Source: Agromyces protaetiae
GTDB taxonomy: Bacteria > Actinomycetota > Actinomycetes > Actinomycetales > Microbacteriaceae
Length of the DNA: 64,000 nucleotides
Assembly: GCF_004135405.1 (NCBI RefSeq)
Contig: NZ_CP035491.1
Coordinates: forward strand, 496,001-560,000
Reading direction: 5' to 3'
In this document: positions 55,351-64,000 of the stretch, in pieces
How the letters are laid out: each line of letters starts with the position of its first letter
Position numbering within the stretch: position 1 is the first letter of the stretch
Translations under genes and position numbers: made by a program
Notes under the pieces: generated by a model
Databases searched by the model: none
Seen by the model: the letters and a program-made list of their open reading frames with translations, nothing else
Told to the model about the DNA's origin: nothing

Positions 55351-56292
55351 TCACGCGACCTGCGGCAGCACCTCGCTCGCGAGGAACTCGAGCACGTCGA
55401 GGTCGTCGAAATCGAGCACCTGCAGGTAGAGCGTCTCGACACCGAGTTCGCGCAGCCCCGCGATGCGGTCGATCACCTGCTGGGCGGTGCCGCCGATGCC
55501 CTCGCGGGCGAGTTCCAGCGGGTCGCGGCCGATGCGCTCGGCGCGCGCCCGATACTCGGCGTCGGTCGCCCCGGCCGTCGTCGTGAGGGCGGCCGAGTAG
55601 ACGAGCGAGCCGGGGTCGCGGCCGATCGCCTCGGCGGCGGCGCGCACGCGCGCGAACTGCTCGGCGATGACGTGGTCGCTGCGGAACGGCACGTTGAACT
55701 CGTGCGCGAAGCGCGCGGCGAGGGCGGGCAGGCGCACGGCTCCGCCGCCGCCGAGGATCACGGGCACGGGCTGCTGCACGGGCTTGGGCAGCGCCGGCGA
55801 GTCGACGAGCGTGTAGTGCGTCCCGGGGTAGTCGAACGTCGAACCCGACGGCGTCGCCCACAGCCCGGTGAGGATCTCAAGCTGCTCCTCGAAGAGGTCG
55901 AAGCGCTTCTTCGGGAACGGGATGCCGTACGCGGCGTGCTCGGCCTCGAACCATCCGGCCCCGAACCCGAACTCGACACGCCCGCCGCTCATCTCGTCGA
56001 CCTGCGCGACCTGGATCGCGAGCATGCCCGGGTGGCGGAACGTCAGGCTCGTCACCAAGGTGCCGAGACGAATGGTGGATGTCTCGCGCGCGAGCGCGCC
56101 GAGGGTCACCCACGAGTCGGTCGGGCCGGGCAGCCCGTCGCTCGCCCCGGCCGGCCCCTCGGCGCCCATCGCGCGGATGTGGTCGCTGCGGAAGAACGCG
56201 TCGAATCCGAGACGTTCGGCGGTCAGCGCCATCGCCAGCTGCTGCCCGTAGGTCGCACCCTGCTGCGGCTCGGTGAACACGCGGAACTTCAT
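55351..56292 (-). CDS. LLM class flavin-dependent oxidoreductase (F420-type)
   Basis: ATG at 56292 follows AAGGGATCG. The 313-residue protein is a luciferase-like TIM barrel: MKFRVFTEPQQGATYGQQLAMAL, GFDAFFRSDHI, RETSTIRLGTLVTSLTFRHP, GRVEFGFGAGWFEAEHAAYGIPFP and VPVILGGGGAVRLPALAARFA. These are typical of actinobacterial F420-dependent members. It would use reduced F420 or FMN to reduce or oxidise an unknown substrate in the cytosol. Confidence 0.92.
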   Translation of the reverse strand: MKFRVFTEPQQGATYGQQLAMALTAERLGFDAFFRSDHIRAMGAEGPAGASDGLPGPTDSWVTLGALARETSTIRLGTLVTSLTFRHPGMLAIQVAQVDEMSGGRVEFGFGAGWFEAEHAAYGIPFPKKRFDLFEEQLEILTGLWATPSGSTFDYPGTHYTLVDSPALPKPVQQPVPVILGGGGAVRLPALAARFAHEFNVPFRSDHVIAEQFARVRAAAEAIGRDPGSLVYSAALTTTAGATDAEYRARAERIGRDPLELAREGIGGTAQQVIDRIAGLRELGVETLYLQVLDFDDLDVLEFLASEVLPQVA

Positions 56293-56350
56293 GTCGATCC
56301 CTTCGAACGGGGCGGAGGCGCCGCATCCATTCTCACGCGTCACGCGCGCC

Positions 56351-57721
56351 TCACCCCGCGAGCAGTCGCTCCGCGAACCAGTAGAGCCCGACCGCCGCGA
56401 CAGCGAGCTGGATCCACACCGGCACGAGCGTCAGCCGCTTGCGCACGAGCAGGAGGATCGGGAACGCGATCGCGATGAGCACGAGCTGCGTGAGCTCGAT
56501 GCCCACGTTGAAGACGAGGAGCGCGCCGAGCAGTCCCCACGAGAACGGCTCGTCGATGCCGAGCGCCCCCGCGAATCCGACCCCGTGCACAAGGCCGAAC
56601 GCGAACACGACGGCGACGCGGACCCAGTCGTCCCGCGAGAACCAGCGCGTCGCGGCGCTGTCGAGGGATGCCGGTGCCTTCGAGGGCGCCGGCGCCAGGG
56701 CGACGCGCTCGCGCAGCGCGAGTCCGCCGCCGGACGGCGCGCCGCCCGAGACATCCGGAGCCTCGACACCGTCGACTGGCGCGCCGACGCCGGCGTTCGC
56801 GACGCGACCGCGCCGCCACACCCACACGTTCCACAGCGCGACCGCCGCGATCGAGAACGCGATGATCGGCTCGACGATCGCGGGCGGAACGCTCACGATG
56901 CCGAGCGCCGCGAGCACGAACGTCAGCGAGTGCGCGACCGTGAACGCCGTCGCGACCAGCACGATGTCGCGCAAGCGCCGCGACCCCGCGATGAGAGCGA
57001 GCAGGAACAGCAGGTGGTCGGCGCCCGACAGCAAGTGCTCGGAGCCGAGCACGAGGAACTCGCCCATGCGCGAGCCCCAGTCCTGCGTCGTCGTGACCGT
57101 CGGGCTCGTGTCGGTGTCGAGGTTCGCAACGCCCGACCCTGAGCGCAGGTCGTACTCGACGATCGTCGTCGTCTTGCCGCCCGGCGCCGTGCCCGGGAAC
57201 AGCTCGGTGCCGATCCGGTACACGGGGGCCGCGGCGCCCACCTGATCGCGGCAGTCGCTGTCGATCACGAGGCGCGCGTGCGGCACGCCGTCGCGCAACG
57301 TGATCGCGTAGGGCTCTGCGAGCGCGTTCGGGCAGGCGGATGTCTCGGCCGCATCGGACTCGACCGAGACCGAGTAGCGCGGCAGCACGTAACCGAGCAC
57401 GGTGTCGGAGTACTGCTCGAGCACCGCGGTCGTGAGCTTCGACGGGTCGCGGCCCGACGACTGCACGTCGGCGTACGCGGCGGCCTCGAACTCCGCGTCG
57501 CCCATCGCGCGGGCGCCGTCGGTCGCGAGGAGCACGTACTCGATCTCGAGCACCGTGCGGACGAGACCCGGTTCGGGCTCGGTCACGTCCGCATAGACGG
57601 TCGCCGAGTAGCTGTGGGCGGCGGCCGGCGCAGCCGGCACGAGGAAGGCGAGGGCGGCGACCACGAGCAGGAGCGCGCGCACGAGGCGCGCGCTCCCGCC
57701 GCGGGTGGGATCAGTACGCAC
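56351..57721 (-). CDS. HupE/UreJ-type secreted and membrane protein
   Basis: GTG at 57721 overlaps the end of the metallophosphoesterase gene by 11 bases. The 456-residue product has a signal peptide (ALLLVVAALAFLVPAAPAAAHSY), an extracellular beta-rich domain with two cysteines (DAAETSACPNALA, DSDCRDQVGAA), and a C-terminal HupE/UreJ_2-type block of about seven helices (LGSEHLLSGADHLLFLLALIAG, AFTVAHSLTFVLAALG, FGLVHGVGFAGALGI). The His-containing helices resemble nickel/cobalt permease-related families. A metal role is likely but unproven. Confidence 0.87.
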   Translation of the reverse strand: MRTDPTRGGSARLVRALLLVVAALAFLVPAAPAAAHSYSATVYADVTEPEPGLVRTVLEIEYVLLATDGARAMGDAEFEAAAYADVQSSGRDPSKLTTAVLEQYSDTVLGYVLPRYSVSVESDAAETSACPNALAEPYAITLRDGVPHARLVIDSDCRDQVGAAAPVYRIGTELFPGTAPGGKTTTIVEYDLRSGSGVANLDTDTSPTVTTTQDWGSRMGEFLVLGSEHLLSGADHLLFLLALIAGSRRLRDIVLVATAFTVAHSLTFVLAALGIVSVPPAIVEPIIAFSIAAVALWNVWVWRRGRVANAGVGAPVDGVEAPDVSGGAPSGGGLALRERVALAPAPSKAPASLDSAATRWFSRDDWVRVAVVFAFGLVHGVGFAGALGIDEPFSWGLLGALLVFNVGIELTQLVLIAIAFPILLLVRKRLTLVPVWIQLAVAAVGLYWFAERLLAG

Positions 57722-60700
57722 CGAGGTCGGTCCAGCCGTTGTAGGGGCTCGCGCCCGGTTCCTGGTTGCGGGTCCACCAGCCGGCCTTGTAGAGCCGGCC
57801 CTCGTGGGCGACGATCTCGCCGCCCGTGTAGATCCACGAGTCCGTCCAGGCCCGCACGACGCCCTTCGACGTCGCGACCTCGACGCCGCGCTCCGACCAG
57901 GCGCCGTTCGGTCCGCTCTTGGCGGGCGTCACGCCCTGCGTCCACCACTGGGCCACGTAGACGCGTCCGTCGTGCAGCACGGTCTCTCCGCCGAGGTAGA
58001 TCTGGGCGGCCCGCCACTCGGGCAGGGCGCTCACCTTGACCGTGGGCGAGACGGCGCTGCCGGGTGCGCTGGTCGGTGAGCTCGCGGTCACGGTGACCGC
58101 GAGGTCGGCGCCGTTGAGCGCGCCTCCGACACGGAGTTCGGGGCCGGTCGCGCCGGTGATGGGCACGCCGTTCGCCGTCCACCGGTAGGCGAACGTCAGC
58201 CCGGAGACATCCCACCCCCGGGCTGGGCGACGAGGAGACCGCCGACCTCGGCCGTGCCGTCGATGCGCGGTGCGACCGTCGACACGGGTGCAGGGTCGGT
58301 CGCCGTCACCGCGAACTCGGCCTTCGCCGTGTTGCCCGCCGCGTCGGTCGCCGTGTAGGCGAGCGTGTAGGCGCCGGCGACGGGGGGCACGATCGTTCCG
58401 GGCTCGAGCGGCACGTTCTCGCCGATCGGACCCGACACCTTGATCGCGACCGAAACGGTTCCCGAGTCGTCGCCCGCGATGCCGCGCGGCACCGAGTAGT
58501 CGGCGCCGACGATCGCGTTCGACGCGGGGGCCGGGTCGACGACGAGAAGGGGTGCCGTCGTATCGAGCGACTTCAGCGCGCGCGCTGCGAGTCGTGCGAT
58601 CGGCTTCGCGGTGAGCGGCTCGCTGTAGATCTTCGCCGTCGCGATCGAGCCTTCGTAGGGGTACTCGACCGTGCCCGACGACGAGATGTCGCCGCCGACC
58701 ACGAAGCTGCGCGACGACCCCGTCGGGTTCTGCACCTTGCCGCCGCCGGATGCCGTCGCCGATCCGGCGAGGCGTCCGTCGACGAACACCCGCAGGGCGC
58801 CCGACTGCGCGTCGTATGTCGCGACGACGTGCGTCCACATGCCGGCGGTCACGGCGTTCTCGGCGCGGGCGACGACGTACGTGCCGCCGACGCGCACCCA
58901 CAGTTCCGGCGAGACCCTGCCCGACTGCGTGCCCGGGAGCATCTCGAGGCCCTGGCCTGCGTTCTGGGTGTTCGAGATCATGTCGCGCTCGGTCGTGATC
59001 GCAGGCGCCTTGAAGACCGACTCGATCGCGAAGCCGTCCTCGGTCTTCGCATAGTCGGCGTCCGACCAGGCGATGCGAGACCCCTGCGCGGAGTTGCCCG
59101 TGAACGAGGCCGCCTCCCCGCCGAGCGCGGGGTCGACCGCGACCGGGGCGTTGCCCTTGGTGATCGAGTGCGCTCGCGGCGAGCGGTCGACGGGTGCGCC
59201 GCCGACGTAGTCGAGGTCGAGCAGGTCGGCGACGGGCAGCGGTTCGAGGAGGTCGGCCAGCGCGTCGGACCCGTTGACGGCGGTCACCGTGAAGGCGGCT
59301 TGCGCCTGGCGGGACGCGGCGTCGGTGACGACGTACGTCACCGTGTGGTCGCCCGGCAGGGTCGGCGTGAACTCGAACCGGCCGTCGGCCGTGCGGGTCA
59401 CGTCGAGCACGCCGCCTGCCGGGTCGGTGACCTCGAGGGCCGCCTTCACCGAACCCGAGTTGTCGACCGCCTGCGGAGCGGGGGCGATGAACCGGTGGCC
59501 GACGACCGCCGAGGCGCTCGGCGCGGGCACGACGCGAACCTGCGGCGGCGTCGCGTCGAGGAGTCGCAGTTCGCGGTTGGCGACGCGGTACACGTTCTTG
59601 TCGGACAGCGGCGCGCTGTAGAGCTCGGCGCCCGCGATCCTGCCGTTGAACGTCGAGTCGTCGAGCGTCCCGCTCGGGTTCGCGTCGCCGCCGATCGTCA
59701 TGTACCTGGCTGCAGCGGTCGTCGGCTTGACGTTGAAGGAGACGCTCTTCTGCTCGACCTTCTTGATGCCGTTGACGTAGAGGCGGGCGTCGGTGCCGTC
59801 GTACCAGCCGGTCACGTGGTACCACGTGCCGTAGTCGAGCAGCGCCTTCGGCTGCGGGCTCGCGTACCAGAACTGCAGTTCGTAGCTCGTCGACGACGAC
59901 GTGCGCACGGCTTCGAGGCCGATGCCGGCGCCCTGCATGCCGCCGAAGACGTCGACGTAGCCGCCGACGGCCTTGTCGATCGAATCGAGCTTGAACGTCG
60001 CATCGACCGTGAAGCCGTCTTGCAGGCCGGCGTAGTCGGCGTCGCTCCACGTGCCCGTGCGGAACGCGGTCGCCGCGCCCTGCGTGCCGACGGCGACCTG
60101 GCCGCCGAGGGCGGCCTCGTCGACGATGCTCGCCGCGCTGCCCGCCGTGAGCGCCCACGCCTTGGGCGACGCGTCGACCGCCTTGCCACCGACGAAGCCG
60201 ACGTCGAGGAGGTCGGGAGTCGGGACGTTCTCGCGCAGGTCGTCGAACGTGAGCGCGTCGGGGTCGAACGGCGGGTCGACGGGCGTCGTCGAGCCCGACG
60301 TCGTGAAGCGGGCGGTGAGCGCCGCGCCCTCCTTGCCCCACGCGTTGATCGGAGTGACGCGCACCTCGTACTCGCGCGCCGCGCGAAGGTTCCACACCTC
60401 GTGGTTGCGCGTCGTCGGCATGGGGAGGTTGTAGAAGCCCGACCACTGGAGGAACGTGTTGACAGTCTGCCCGCTCGCAACGTCGACCGTCGTGTAGCGG
60501 TACTTGTGGACGATGTCCTGCACGGGGTTGGGCGCCGGCACGGCCTGCGGGAACGCGACCATCGCCTTGTCGTCGCCGATGCCGTTGACGGTCAGGGCCG
60601 ATCCGGCGGGCCACACGGGTGCCGAGCTGAGGCTTGCGCGGTGGGTGTTGTTGAGCGGAAAGCGCTCGTCGTAGCTCTTGGTGGTGTCGATCGAATCGGC

Positions 60701-62110
60701 GACGTCCCACGACCAGGTCTGGTCGATCCACTGGTCGGCGAGGAGGTCGTAGTTCTTGATCGTGACCTTCGAGCCGGTGATCTCGACGATCGCCGTCTGG
60801 CGGTTGTCGCCGGCGTCGTCGGGCGTGGTGTCGTTCGACCGGCTCGTCGGGCTCGTGTTGACGACGCCCGATTCGAACTCGTAGTACGCGAGGGGCGGCG
60901 CGTTGACGGTCGTGAAGCCCTTGCCCGACTTGGTGCCGCTCCGGCCTTCCTGGCCCTGCCACACCGAGGTCGGGATGTTCTGGGGCGTGTGGATGTGCCC
61001 GCTCCAGACGACGGCCTGCGGGAAGTCGTCGAACACCGACTGCAGGGTGTTGCCGCAGCCGCTCGACAAGCCCGTGCCGTACCACTCGTTCGAGACGTAG
61101 TGGGTGCACTGGAGGGGGTGATGGACGAGCACGATGACGGGCTTCGCAGGGTCTTCGGCGGTGTCGGCCGCGAGCCGCTGCTGGAGCCACGAGGCGGCGT
61201 ACGCGTAGTTGCCCGAGTTCGCCGTCGAGGGCTTGCCGGTCGTGGGGTCGAGCGTCCCGGCGCCAGGCGAGACGGTGATGAAGTGATAGCCGTCGATCGT
61301 GTAGTCGGCGTTGGGCTTCTGGCCGCCGGTGGCCTGCGTGAACAGGTCGTACGACGAGATGGCGGTCACGTCGTGGTTGCCGAGGGACGCGACGAGGCGG
61401 ATGCCCAGGCCGGCCTTCGATTCGATCGTGCTCTGCAAGCCCGCGTATTCGGCGGCCGTCGCGTTGTTCGTGAGGTCTCCCACGAAGAGCGCGGTCGAGA
61501 CGTTCTCGGCCTTCCAGAAGTCGAACGCCTCGGCGAGTTCGGGCCAGTTGTCGTGGATGTCGCCGATGGCGGCGAAGCGGATGTCGGGTTCGCCCGCGGC
61601 GGGCGCTGCAGCCGCCTGCGCGGCGGCTTGGGGAGTGGCGGATGCCTCGTCGCCGGCCGTCTGCTGCGTCGAGGCGCCTGCCGCCCCGGCGGAGACCGCG
61701 ACGACCCACGTCTGCTCGACGATCTCACCGGTCGCATCGGTCGCGGTGAGGGCGACGGTGTAGTCGCCTGCGAGGGCTGGGGTGAACCGGTAGACGCCGT
61801 CGGCGCCGGCGCTCACGGCCGCGATGACGGCGTCGGGGGCGGTCACGGTGACGACGAGGTCGCCGCCGAGGTCGGCCGGGGGCCGGAACTCGACGATCTC
61901 GCCGACTGCCGCGGTCGTCGGAACGGCGGGAGCAGCCGAAGCGGCGGCCGAGCGGGCCGCGGGTGCATCGGCGAGCGGGGTCGCGAACGCGGGAGCCGAG
62001 ACGCCCGCGAGGACGACGGTCGCCGCCGTGACGGCGGCCGCGAACATCGACGAGCGACGGAACGGATGGGGGTGGGGAGCGTGAGCCTGCGGAGCGTCGG
62101 GCTTCGACAC
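57711..62110 (-). CDS. Large secreted metallophosphoesterase with LamG-like and CBM5/12-like modules; single-base frameshift
   Basis: GTG at 62110 follows AAGGAAG. The signal is FAAAVTAATVVLAGVSAPAFA. Next come an Ig-like segment, a calcineurin-type domain about residues 175-400 (IRFAAIGDIHDNW, ALFVGDLTNN, ASLGNHDVT, VVWSGHIHTP), a fibronectin-like piece, two LamG/concanavalin modules, two Ig/cadherin-like modules and two CBM5/12-like repeats (IYLGGETVLHDGRVYVAQWW, YTGGEIVAHEGRLYKAGWW). The 4400-base span lacks one base: the break is at CCCCC 58215-58219, where an added base gives QPGGWDVSGLTFAYRW. It is about 1466 residues, an extracellular phosphoesterase probably held to a polysaccharide. 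Confidence 0.9.
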
Positions 62111-62289
62111 GGTTCTTCCTTCGTAGGGGTCCGGGAACGGAACGGTGTCACGAAATCGGCCGCACATGTCGCGAGGATGAACACCAATGGGCGCGACGAC
62201 GGCGGAATCCCCGGATCGCCGGATTCGCTCAGCCCGCTGTGCACACCGGGCAGGAAAGGCCCCGCGGCGGGCCGTTCGCCGAGGCGCCC

Positions 62290-63060
62290 TCAGCTCGCCT
62301 CGGGCAGGTCGGCCGCGCCCGCGGCCTGGGCCTCGAAGGAGATCGTGTGCGGCACGTACCGGTCCTCGCCGCATTCGACCGGTCGGCCGTTGGCGGCGTA
62401 GGTCTCGCGCCGCACCTGGAGCATCGGGCTCGATCGCCGGATGCCGAGCAGGCGGGCGTCGTCGCTCGACGCCGCGACGGCCTCGATGCGGTGGTTGCCG
62501 TGCGTGATGAGGATGCCGGCGTCGGCGAGCAGTCGTGTCGTCGAGCGAATGTCGTCGGGCATGTCCTCGACGTGTCGCACGACCCACGGCGCCCACGTCG
62601 ACCGCTCGATCATGACGTCCCGTCCCTCGAGGGTGCGCACGCGGACGGTGTGGAGCACCTCGTCGCTCGTGCGGATGCCGAGGAGCCGCGCCTCACGGGC
62701 GGTCGCGAGCCGCGTGGCGCGCTCGACGATGCGTCCGCCGGACTCCCGACCGCGCCCGTCCGCCCACTGCGTGAACGACCGCATACGATCGAATCCCTGC
62801 GTTTGCGCCGACTGCACGAACCAGCCGGTGCCCGGACGCGACTCGACGAGGCCTTGCCGGGCGAGGGCGGCGAGCGCCGTGCGCACGGCGCTGCGCGACG
62901 ACCCCTGGCGCGCGGCGAGTTCGAGCTCGCTCGGCAGTCGGGTACCGGCGGGCAGGTCGCCCGACGCGATCCTCGCGCGCAGGTCGCCGACGATGTCGGG
63001 AGCGCCGACACGTGCGACCGCGGGGTCAGCTCCGCGCCCGCTCGATCTCGTACGAGACAT
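62290..63060 (-). CDS. GntR family regulator with UTRA domain
   Basis: The 256-residue protein has an N-terminal GntR winged helix (DIVGDLRARIASGDLPAGTRLPSELELAARQGSSRSAVRTALAAL, about 22-66) and a UTRA ligand domain of the HutC type (MIERSTWAPWVV, ITHGNHRIEAVAASSDDARLL, VRRETYAANGRPVE). The start ATG lies inside a GAGACATCC motif copy and within the 3' end of the methyltransferase gene (35-base overlap). It probably represses the metallophosphoesterase gene 179 bases downstream or its own operon; the ligand is unknown. Confidence 0.9.
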   Translation of the reverse strand: MSRTRSSGRGADPAVARVGAPDIVGDLRARIASGDLPAGTRLPSELELAARQGSSRSAVRTALAALARQGLVESRPGTGWFVQSAQTQGFDRMRSFTQWADGRGRESGGRIVERATRLATAREARLLGIRTSDEVLHTVRVRTLEGRDVMIERSTWAPWVVRHVEDMPDDIRSTTRLLADAGILITHGNHRIEAVAASSDDARLLGIRRSSPMLQVRRETYAANGRPVECGEDRYVPHTISFEAQAAGAADLPEAS

Positions 63061-63925
63061 CCGCGACCTCCTCGAACCGCGCCCGCATGACCTGGATCGC
63101 CTCGGGGTTCTCGTCGACGAGCACGAAGCGGCGGCCGAGGGCCTCCGCGACCGCGCCCGTCGTGCCCGACCCGGCGAAGAAGTCGAGCACCCAGTCGCCC
63201 TCGCGCGTCGACGCCTGCACGATCCGCCGCAGCACGCCCTCGGGCTTCTGCGTCGGATACCCCGTCTTCTCGCGCCCGGTCGGCGAGACGATCGTGTGCC
63301 ACCACACGTCGGTCGGGAGCTTCCCGGCAGCCGCCTTCTCGGGCGTCACGAGCCCCGGCGCCATGTACGGCTCGCGGTCGACCGCGGTCGAGTCGAACCA
63401 GTACGCGTCGGGATTCTTCACGTAGACGAGGATCGTGTCGTGCTTCGTCGGCCACTTGCGCTTCGACTTCGCACCGTAGTCGTAGGCCCAGATGAGCTCG
63501 TTCAAGAAGCACTCGCGCCCGAACAGCGCGTCGAGCAGCACCTTCGCGTAGTGCGCCTCGCGGTAGTCAAGGTGGAGGTAGAGGGTTCCGTCGTCGGCGA
63601 GGAGCCGCCACGCCTCGACGAGCCGCGGCTCGAGGAACCCCCAGTAGTCGTCGAAGCGGTCGTCGTAGCGGCGCAGGTCGCCGCGGATGCGCGCGTAGCG
63701 CTGGCCCCCGAACCCGGTGATGGCGACGGATGTCTCGGGCTGCACATCGTCCGCGGCATCCGCCTCTTCCGCGATCCGCACATGCCGCGTGACGTGACGC
63801 GTCTGCGCGCGCCCCGTGTTGAACGGCGGGTCGAGGTAGACGAGGGTGAACGCGCCGTCGGGCAGGGTCGGGAGCACATCGAGGTTGTCGGCCTGGATGA
63901 TGCGGTTCGGCCCCGTGAACGTCAC
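63026..63925 (-). CDS. Site-specific DNA methyltransferase (beta class)
   Basis: GTG at 63925 begins VTFTGPNRIIQADNLDVLPTLP. Motif IV DPPF is at 32-35 (LVYLDPPFNTG); a target-recognition region follows in the middle (RIRGDLRRYDDRFDDYWGFLEPR, YDYGAKSKRKWPTKHDTILVY), and the AdoMet motif FAGSGTTGAVAEALGRRFVLVDENPEA comes last. That order is the beta class, making N6-adenine or N4-cytosine. No restriction enzyme is nearby, so it is an orphan or regulatory methylase. It overlaps the GntR start. Confidence 0.92.
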   Translation of the reverse strand: MTFTGPNRIIQADNLDVLPTLPDGAFTLVYLDPPFNTGRAQTRHVTRHVRIAEEADAADDVQPETSVAITGFGGQRYARIRGDLRRYDDRFDDYWGFLEPRLVEAWRLLADDGTLYLHLDYREAHYAKVLLDALFGRECFLNELIWAYDYGAKSKRKWPTKHDTILVYVKNPDAYWFDSTAVDREPYMAPGLVTPEKAAAGKLPTDVWWHTIVSPTGREKTGYPTQKPEGVLRRIVQASTREGDWVLDFFAGSGTTGAVAEALGRRFVLVDENPEAIQVMRARFEEVADVSYEIERARS

Positions 63926-63962
63926 CCGCCCAAGTCTGCCAGGGGTGACAGGGTCGCGGGCC

Positions 63963-64000
63963 TCAGTCGCGCTCGACGTCGAGCCGGATGGTGCCGCGGA
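63963..64000 (-). CDS. C-terminal end of a further gene (partial)
   Basis: Read on the minus strand, the last 38 bases give RGTIRLDVERD followed by TGA at 63963-63965. It is in the same direction as the methyltransferase, 37 bases upstream of it. Too little is visible to name a product. Confidence 0.35.
   Translation of the reverse strand, partial: RGTIRLDVERD

Noticed and set aside
62205-62226. GAATCC-N10-GGATTC dyad between the phosphoesterase and GntR genes
   Set aside because: Only six bases per arm, and GGATCC-like words are frequent here. It could be a GntR operator, but the support is too weak to list as a feature.

Overview
The window is a GC-rich, gene-dense chromosomal segment of an actinobacterium. 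Gene content points to Microbacteriaceae: DUF7882, DUF6766, DUF6325 and DUF2510 proteins, tandem LytR-CpsA-Psr proteins beside two tRNA-Ser genes and serS, LigD/Ku end joining, and many GTG starts. An Agromyces- or Microbacterium-like host is an inference. There is no integrase, transposase, phage gene or CRISPR array, so this looks like ordinary chromosome with accessory metabolic islands.

Layout. 1-2.6 kb: small conserved proteins and a stress-type SDR oxidoreductase. 2.6-7.5 kb: a DNA-repair island (Rho-N/SAP-like small protein, topoisomerase IB, LigD, divergent Ku) with a long inverted repeat in the ligD/ku promoter region. 7.6-10.1 kb: a lipoprotein, an AI-2E family transporter and two small proteins. 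10.1-15.3 kb: a MalT-type LuxR regulator divergent from a Cys-type sulfatase and its formylglycine-generating enzyme. 15.4-17.4 kb: a divergent S-adenosylhomocysteine-hydrolase-like enzyme and an IclR regulator. 17.8-19.2 kb: a DUF2510-DUF4041-T5orf172 protein.

19.3-29.9 kb is a complete form I aerobic CO dehydrogenase locus: a divergent LysR regulator, coxM-coxS-coxL, an XdhC-like protein fused to a His-rich linker and YHS domain, a MobA-like nucleotidyltransferase, coxD, coxE, coxG and a second XdhC family protein. The structural subunits carry FAD, two 2Fe-2S clusters and the Mo-Cu site (AYACSFR motif in CoxL). The rest are maturation, cofactor-insertion and membrane-recruitment factors. 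The host probably oxidises trace CO for energy.

30-43.8 kb is core-type: a DUF5134 membrane protein, an NTF2-like protein, tRNA-Ser(GCT), an LCP protein, tRNA-Ser(TGA), a second LCP protein, a HAD phosphatase, serS, diacylglycerol kinase, two small membrane proteins, pheA, a DUF445 protein, pgm and a secreted amidase. 43.9-52.3 kb: an MFS transporter, a VanY-type carboxypeptidase, and a cellobiose-type (cebEFG-bglC-cebR-like) sugar operon under three LacI-type palindromes. 52.4-55.2 kb: a hipBA module with palindromic operators and a DUF2510-HIRAN protein. 55.3-64 kb: a luciferase-like oxidoreductase, a HupE/UreJ protein, a very large secreted metallophosphoesterase with LamG-like and chitin-binding-like modules, a GntR regulator and an orphan DNA methyltransferase.

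Two window-wide signals stand out. The 9-mer GAGRCATCC/GGATGYCTC occurs about 50 times by hand count in all reading frames and between genes, where about one is expected by chance. Seven long genes are each broken by exactly one missing base, mostly in G/C runs, which looks like a homopolymer error in the sequence rather than gene decay.
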